Positions 60,589 through 64,000 of a stretch of 64,000 nucleotides of DNA are shown here, one piece after another (within the stretch, counting starts at the first letter, position 1; each line of letters opens with the position of its first letter). Position numbers and translations under genes: made by a program. The stretch spans positions 434,001 to 498,000 of the forward strand of contig NZ_CP019344.1 of NCBI RefSeq assembly GCF_002117125.1, written 5' to 3'. The stretch comes from Nonlabens spongiae (GTDB taxonomy: Bacteria; Bacteroidota; Bacteroidia; Flavobacteriales; Flavobacteriaceae). The notes under the pieces are model-generated. The model saw only the letters and a program-made list of their open reading frames with translations, had not been told where the DNA came from and did not search any database.

Positions 60589-62532
60589 TTTTTCTACAAA
60601 TTGCAATTCATCCATAAATGTGGATAGTTCATTGTCGTCAATGTCTAAAATTACAAGATTATTCATACACCTTGTAAATCCAGTATATACAAGTTCTTTG
60701 TATGTAGTTTCAAGTGTGTCTTTTTGAACTATCAGAAATAACGTTTTTATTTCCCATCCTTTATAACTATGTACAGTCGAGAATTTAGTAACACCTGAAT
60801 TCATCCAAAAATGAAGTTTTTTGTTCTTTCTAATTTTATCTAATTCCTTGTAAAACTTTTTGGTCTGTCCATATTTTTCTTTTAAATGGTCATAAAATTC
60901 TTTCGTTTCAGCCATTATATAAGACCTCTCATTTGTTGCTTTTCTAAAATGGAAATCAATTTCTCTTATAGTTTCTATGGATAAAGAAAGGACACAAACA
61001 TCATTTGGGTGACTTTCTAATTTCGTTGAATATGAACTTATGAAATCAGCTAAGACTTTAAAGTCAAGTGTTCCGAAATACTTATAGTGAACCTTATCAA
61101 AAAGAGCTGATTGAAAATCTATATTTTCAAATTCATCAGGAATATGCCTTTCTGCTAAAAACTTTTTTTGAAAGTCAGACGCAAATGCTGTAATGATAGG
61201 TGTTAATCTGAATGATTGATTAAGTTCTGCCCACCTTCCTGGACTGTCAGGAATAACAAGAACTTTTTTACTTTCTACTAACGAAACTCGATTGTATATG
61301 TCTTGTTTACTATCTCCAAAAACAACAAATTCTCCATTTTCTGCTAAAAAACACTTTTTTATTAATCTTAACCAAACAGTCCTATAATCTTGAACTTCAT
61401 CAATTAATATCGCAGAGTATTTTTCAATTCTGTTTTGGAAATCTTTAAATAAGTTAATATTCCCATAGTACTTATCATTAAAAAATTGTTCTTTTCGCCA
61501 ATTTTCCCAATTGTCGAAATCTTCCGGAATGTCAAATTCAATTCCAAAATTATTCATCATTGAATTGAAAAAGTCGTGGTAATTCAAAATATGGAAATTC
61601 TCCCAATAAAAATCTTCTCTTACTCTACTAACTTTGTCGTGTATATAGTTTTTGAGAGAAATGTTGTATGTGAGAACTAATACTTTTTCGTTTGTTCTTA
61701 TATGAGCATTTACAGCTCTTTTTGCAAGAACTAAGGTTTTTCCCGCACCTACAATTCCTTTTATTTTTTGCTCTCCTTGTTTACTTGTCGAAAGCTCTAA
61801 TTGTTTTTTAGTGTATTTAAAGTTTCTTCCATCATCAAGTGAATGAAAGGAAGGTTTCAAATACCTTTTAAAACTGTCATATAACTCGCTTGAGAAATTA
61901 AATGATTGACGACTAATCCATTTTCGATATAGTAGGTCTTTTAGGTCTTTTGAATTTAGATTATTCTTGCCTATCAATTCAATATTCTTATTTAAAAAAG
62001 TTAGATAACTTTCTTCCGACTTTTTTAATCTATCATATGCATCTTTCTGTGCTTTTTTATCGTTAAGAAACTCTCTTTGTTGTTCAAATGGTGATAATAA
62101 AAATTCTCTTACATCGTTTTCATTTTCTTTATAGAAGAATATTGCACAATTGACGATATACCAATATCTATAATCTCGCAATTTTAGTTCTAAAAGATTT
62201 TGAATATGCAAGTCATACATATTTTCTTTGTATTTCAGAACTTGAGAAATTGGCGATTTTATTAAAGCATTATTGTAGTTTACAAACCACCTTTTTCGAT
62301 AGTCGAGGTGGTAGCTATTAAGGTCCCAATCTTTTACTTCGATAATGAGAACTCCACCGCCTTTTCGCATTAGGATTATGTCTGGGCAATCTCCGTTTAA
62401 AAACGGTTGAAAATAAATTTCATATTCATCATTGAGATTTTCAAGAAGAAAGTCAATCATTTTAAATTCCCCTTCAGTTGGTGGAACTCTCAAGTTTTTT
62501 ATCGTTTCATATTTTGGATAAAGGATTGCCAT
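60553..62532 (-). CDS. NERD-domain / UvrD-like SF1 helicase, candidate defence protein
   Basis: 659 residues. N-terminal nuclease-related (NERD) domain at about 15-130: CPDIILMRKGGGVLIIEVKDWDL holds the D and E-x-K nuclease residues. SF1 helicase motifs follow: Walker A GIVGAGKTLVLAKRA (about 258), motif II SAILIDEVQDYRTVW (about 370), GDSKQDIY (III), LNQSFRLT (IV), FSTVHSYKGWEIKTLFL (V) and YTGFTRCMNNLVIL (VI). NERD-helicase proteins occur in mobile defence loci, so phage or plasmid defence is plausible; not shown here. Codon use is AT-rich. Confidence 0.85.
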   Translation of the reverse strand: MAILYPKYETIKNLRVPPTEGEFKMIDFLLENLNDEYEIYFQPFLNGDCPDIILMRKGGGVLIIEVKDWDLNSYHLDYRKRWFVNYNNALIKSPISQVLKYKENMYDLHIQNLLELKLRDYRYWYIVNCAIFFYKENENDVREFLLSPFEQQREFLNDKKAQKDAYDRLKKSEESYLTFLNKNIELIGKNNLNSKDLKDLLYRKWISRQSFNFSSELYDSFKRYLKPSFHSLDDGRNFKYTKKQLELSTSKQGEQKIKGIVGAGKTLVLAKRAVNAHIRTNEKVLVLTYNISLKNYIHDKVSRVREDFYWENFHILNYHDFFNSMMNNFGIEFDIPEDFDNWENWRKEQFFNDKYYGNINLFKDFQNRIEKYSAILIDEVQDYRTVWLRLIKKCFLAENGEFVVFGDSKQDIYNRVSLVESKKVLVIPDSPGRWAELNQSFRLTPIITAFASDFQKKFLAERHIPDEFENIDFQSALFDKVHYKYFGTLDFKVLADFISSYSTKLESHPNDVCVLSLSIETIREIDFHFRKATNERSYIMAETKEFYDHLKEKYGQTKKFYKELDKIRKNKKLHFWMNSGVTKFSTVHSYKGWEIKTLFLIVQKDTLETTYKELVYTGFTRCMNNLVILDIDDNELSTFMDELQFVEKIENPAANKELR

Positions 62533-62683
62533 TCGTTGGTTTTACCTTGCAGCTAACATGTTATACCACCATAAAAATAGCATTTTATGAAGACTAGATT
62601 CCTAATAACCGCATATTTGTGTACATCTATTTAAAGATAACTAGTGATCAAACAAATAACTGACATTTTGTTTTCGACTCAAA

Positions 62684-62763
62684 TCTCAGCTCGCGAGATG
62701 TTTAAAATTACTTATCAATTAGATTTTTGAAAAGCTCCTTAGTTTGAGGGGCTTTTTTTGTAC
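62684..62763. repeat. ndk 3'-end duplication, copy 2
   Basis: Contains SAREMF-type codons in the same phase as the ndk end but lacks the stop, then a terminator hairpin. Its right end overlaps the last codons of the 62739 gene, so this copy looks like the original right flank. Confidence 0.8.
62730..62760. terminator. Second copy of the ndk-type terminator
   Basis: AAAAGCTCC TTAGTTT GAGGGGCTTTTTTTG. On the minus strand it overlaps the 3' end of the 62739 gene. Confidence 0.65.
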
Positions 62764-62966
62764 CTACTTTTTATGAATTCGGAAACTAGATGGATAACAA
62801 AGAACGTCACCGTAAAATAGAACCACTCGCCCCATAGACTTTCAAAAACAAAAAAGTCAAAAATTTGAAAATGAGATAAGGCAAAGAGTACTCCCACGAG
62901 AGCGGCTGCTAGGATCATACAGGCTACAAACGCGCCCAACAAATTTTTTGAATTAAATGCTGACAT
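62739..62966 (-). CDS. Small membrane protein, 75 aa
   Basis: 75 residues, two membrane helices (about 9-30 and 44-64), basic tail KSRYKKSPSN. The last codons and stop lie in the duplicated terminator repeat. No family recognised. The next gene in the same direction lies 39 bp upstream. Confidence 0.6.
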   Translation of the reverse strand: MSAFNSKNLLGAFVACMILAAALVGVLFALSHFQIFDFFVFESLWGEWFYFTVTFFVIHLVSEFIKSRYKKSPSN

Positions 62967-63005
62967 GATGGGATGAGTTTTATAACCCGAAAAGTATCAA
63001 AAAAA

Positions 63006-63215
63006 TCAATTTTCCTTTTTTCCTTTTGCACCTCTTGAAATCAAAATTGTAGTGACGAGAAAAATAATTACAAAAAAAATGAATTGCTTGGTGAATTTCC
63101 ACAGAGTCAAATGCTGCCATTGAAAAGACACATCTGAAAGACTAAAGAGTAGGCTGAAAATAAATGTAAAAGCCAGTGCAGACAGCAAGAATTTTATATT
63201 CCAGAGGTTTTTCAT
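63006..63215 (-). CDS. Small membrane protein, 69 aa
   Basis: 69 residues, two membrane helices (about 8-27 and 41-60), basic tail RGAKGKKEN. Between the 75-aa gene and maf on the same strand, 9 bp after maf's stop; likely one operon. No family recognised. Confidence 0.6.
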   Translation of the reverse strand: MKNLWNIKFLLSALAFTFIFSLLFSLSDVSFQWQHLTLWKFTKQFIFFVIIFLVTTILISRGAKGKKEN

Positions 63216-63224
63216 TAAATAACT

Positions 63225-63809
63225 TTAAATGATCATCTCCCTCAAAAACCCATACACCTTCGGCAAAGGCAATCCCATCACGTTATAATAACAGCCGTTG
63301 ATGGAAGTTACTTTTGCAAAGCCTAGCCAGTCTTGAATGCCGTATCCACCAGCTCGGTCAAACGGTTGGTACTTATCAATGTAATAATCAATCTCCTCAT
63401 CATTGAGCTCACCAAAAGTCACCTCAGTGGTGTCATTGATCACCTTTTGATCGTCAATGGTGGTAAAACAAACTGAGGTATGAACCTTATGCTTGCGACC
63501 GCTAAGCTGACGCAACATTTTGCGAGCTTCGTCTTTGGTCTTTGGTTTTTCAAGCGCTCGGTCATCCAGCCAGACTATGGTATCGCTGGTGATTAAAAAA
63601 TCGTTTTCAGCCAGATCAGTAAAAGCTTTCGCCTTGAGCGTAGAAAGGAAATCAGTTATTTGAGTTCCTTGCAGCTGATCATTATAGACTTCATTTACGA
63701 GTCGGGTTTCAATGACGAATTCTATGTCAAGACCTCGCAATAATTCTTGTCTTCTGGGAGACTGTGAGGCAAGGATAATGTTGTGGTTCTTGAGTTTGTC
63801 TTGGAGCAT
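63225..63809 (-). CDS. maf: Maf-family nucleoside triphosphate pyrophosphatase
   Basis: 194 residues, full length. IILASQSPRRQELL (about 11-24) is the Maf signature; LITSDTIVWLDDRALEKP holds the conserved Asp, and GYGIQDWLGFAKVTSINGCYYNVMGLPL the C-terminal signature. Hydrolyses non-canonical or m5-NTPs to the monophosphate. Two small membrane-protein genes follow on the same strand. Confidence 0.93.
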   Translation of the reverse strand: MLQDKLKNHNIILASQSPRRQELLRGLDIEFVIETRLVNEVYNDQLQGTQITDFLSTLKAKAFTDLAENDFLITSDTIVWLDDRALEKPKTKDEARKMLRQLSGRKHKVHTSVCFTTIDDQKVINDTTEVTFGELNDEEIDYYIDKYQPFDRAGGYGIQDWLGFAKVTSINGCYYNVMGLPLPKVYGFLREMII

Positions 63810-63843
63810 TTCAGATTCAATAAAACGGATGAGAGATGATCGC

Positions 63844-64000
63844 CTAAAGGCGAATTGAGATTTCTAAATGAGCCCCCAGTCCTTCGTTGATAATTCTTTG
63901 TAAAGTTGAAAATCGAATATCCTTTAAATTTCTCTCCAATCTTGAGATATATGATTTGTTTGTCCCAGCAAGTTCAGCCAACTGTTCTTGAGTTAATCCT
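63844..64000 (-). CDS. XRE-family helix-turn-helix protein, C-terminal part (cut by window end)
   Basis: The last 51 codons are present: GLTQEQLAELAGTNKSYISR contains the recognition helix of an XRE/HigA-type HTH, followed by LERNLKDIRFSTLQRIINEGLGAHLEISIRL and the stop at 63844-63846. The N-terminus lies beyond the window. Its partner, such as a toxin, would lie upstream outside the window. Confidence 0.75.
   Translation of the reverse strand, partial: GLTQEQLAELAGTNKSYISRLERNLKDIRFSTLQRIINEGLGAHLEISIRL

Larger units (their letters stand above)
57179..62683. mobile_element. AT-rich genomic island inserted behind ndk
   Basis: Bounded by the two copies of the ndk 3' end, about 5.5 kb. All four genes are on the minus strand, AT-rich, and none is a core gene. 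It contains a ~205-bp direct repeat (57231-57437, 60370-60588) but no recombinase, and no copy of the 16-bp palindrome. The flanking duplications look like attachment sites of a site-specific element that has lost or never carried its own integrase. Confidence 0.6.

Noticed and set aside
57179..62683. Complete integron with attC sites
   Set aside because: No integrase, and core-site-like bases fit the attC consensus only partly.
63600..63640. Further palindrome copy in maf (AAAGCTTTCGCC)
   Set aside because: Only one arm resembles the motif.

Overview
The window reads as chromosome from a marine-type member of the Flavobacteriia (Bacteroidota), probably near Nonlabens or Dokdonia. The genus is inference. 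The support is TANNTTTG-type promoters, a type IX secretion sorting domain, flavobacterial families (DUF2452, a DUF4369-type thioredoxin lipoprotein, DUF349, tandem DUF368 proteins) and many copies of the palindrome CGCTTTCGCGAAAGCG. No rRNA, tRNA or CRISPR array was seen.

Layout. 0-9.3 kb: an acetate-type uptake and activation module (zinc-ribbon/HTH protein, porin, DUF4212 subunit, Na+/solute symporter, symporter-histidine kinase fusion, response regulator, acetyl-CoA synthetase). 9.6-19.4 kb: housekeeping (menB, a second symporter, pfkA-gap-N-acetylglucosamine kinase, DUF349 protein). 19.7-29.9 kb: an AraC-type regulator, then a tightly coupled operon of four glycosyltransferases, an unknown protein, a YqcI/YcgG (GntA-like) putative heme N-hydroxylase, a DUF1989 protein, a DUF421 membrane protein and a DUF3891 protein, followed by a DUF2383 protein. 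A complete IS982-family element with a 7-bp target duplication splits the first glycosyltransferase gene. 30-33.8 kb: aroE, two DUF368 transporters, an M24 peptidase. 33.9-35.7 kb: an array of inverted-repeat units, two of which carry a 93% identical DUF559 nuclease gene and two of which carry none. 35.8-57.2 kb: core genes (pyrophosphohydrolase, YebC, LysM protein, AcpH, glmM, two LpxL-like acyltransferases, rhomboid, thioredoxin lipoprotein, GAF protein), an HD-Pycsar-effector fusion, a giant phosphoesterase-barrel protein, a secreted nuclease, an RsmB-like methyltransferase, a YCF48-like lipoprotein and ndk. 57.2-62.7 kb: an AT-rich island flanked by two copies of the ndk 3' end and terminator. 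It holds a NERD-helicase protein and three unknown genes. 62.7-64 kb: two small membrane proteins, maf and the end of an XRE regulator.

Most notable: (1) twelve exact and two one-mismatch copies of a 16-bp palindrome at roughly 2-7 kb spacing, in intergenic DNA and inside genes in all three coding phases, absent from the IS, the DUF559 array and the ndk island; (2) the DUF559 array, which resembles autonomous/non-autonomous REPIN-type elements with a nuclease in place of a RAYT transposase; (3) the glycosyltransferase / N-hydroxylase / DUF1989 operon, a candidate undescribed pathway for a guanidino-type glycoconjugate; (4) the ndk-associated island with internal cassette-like repeats; (5) the phosphoesterase-barrel protein with a possible kinase-like centre.

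The first module would bring small carboxylates across the outer membrane (porin) and inner membrane (symporter), sense their flux (symporter-kinase plus regulator) and activate them to acetyl-CoA. pfkA, gap and the sugar kinase form a sugar-catabolic unit. glmM and the two acyltransferases serve envelope synthesis.
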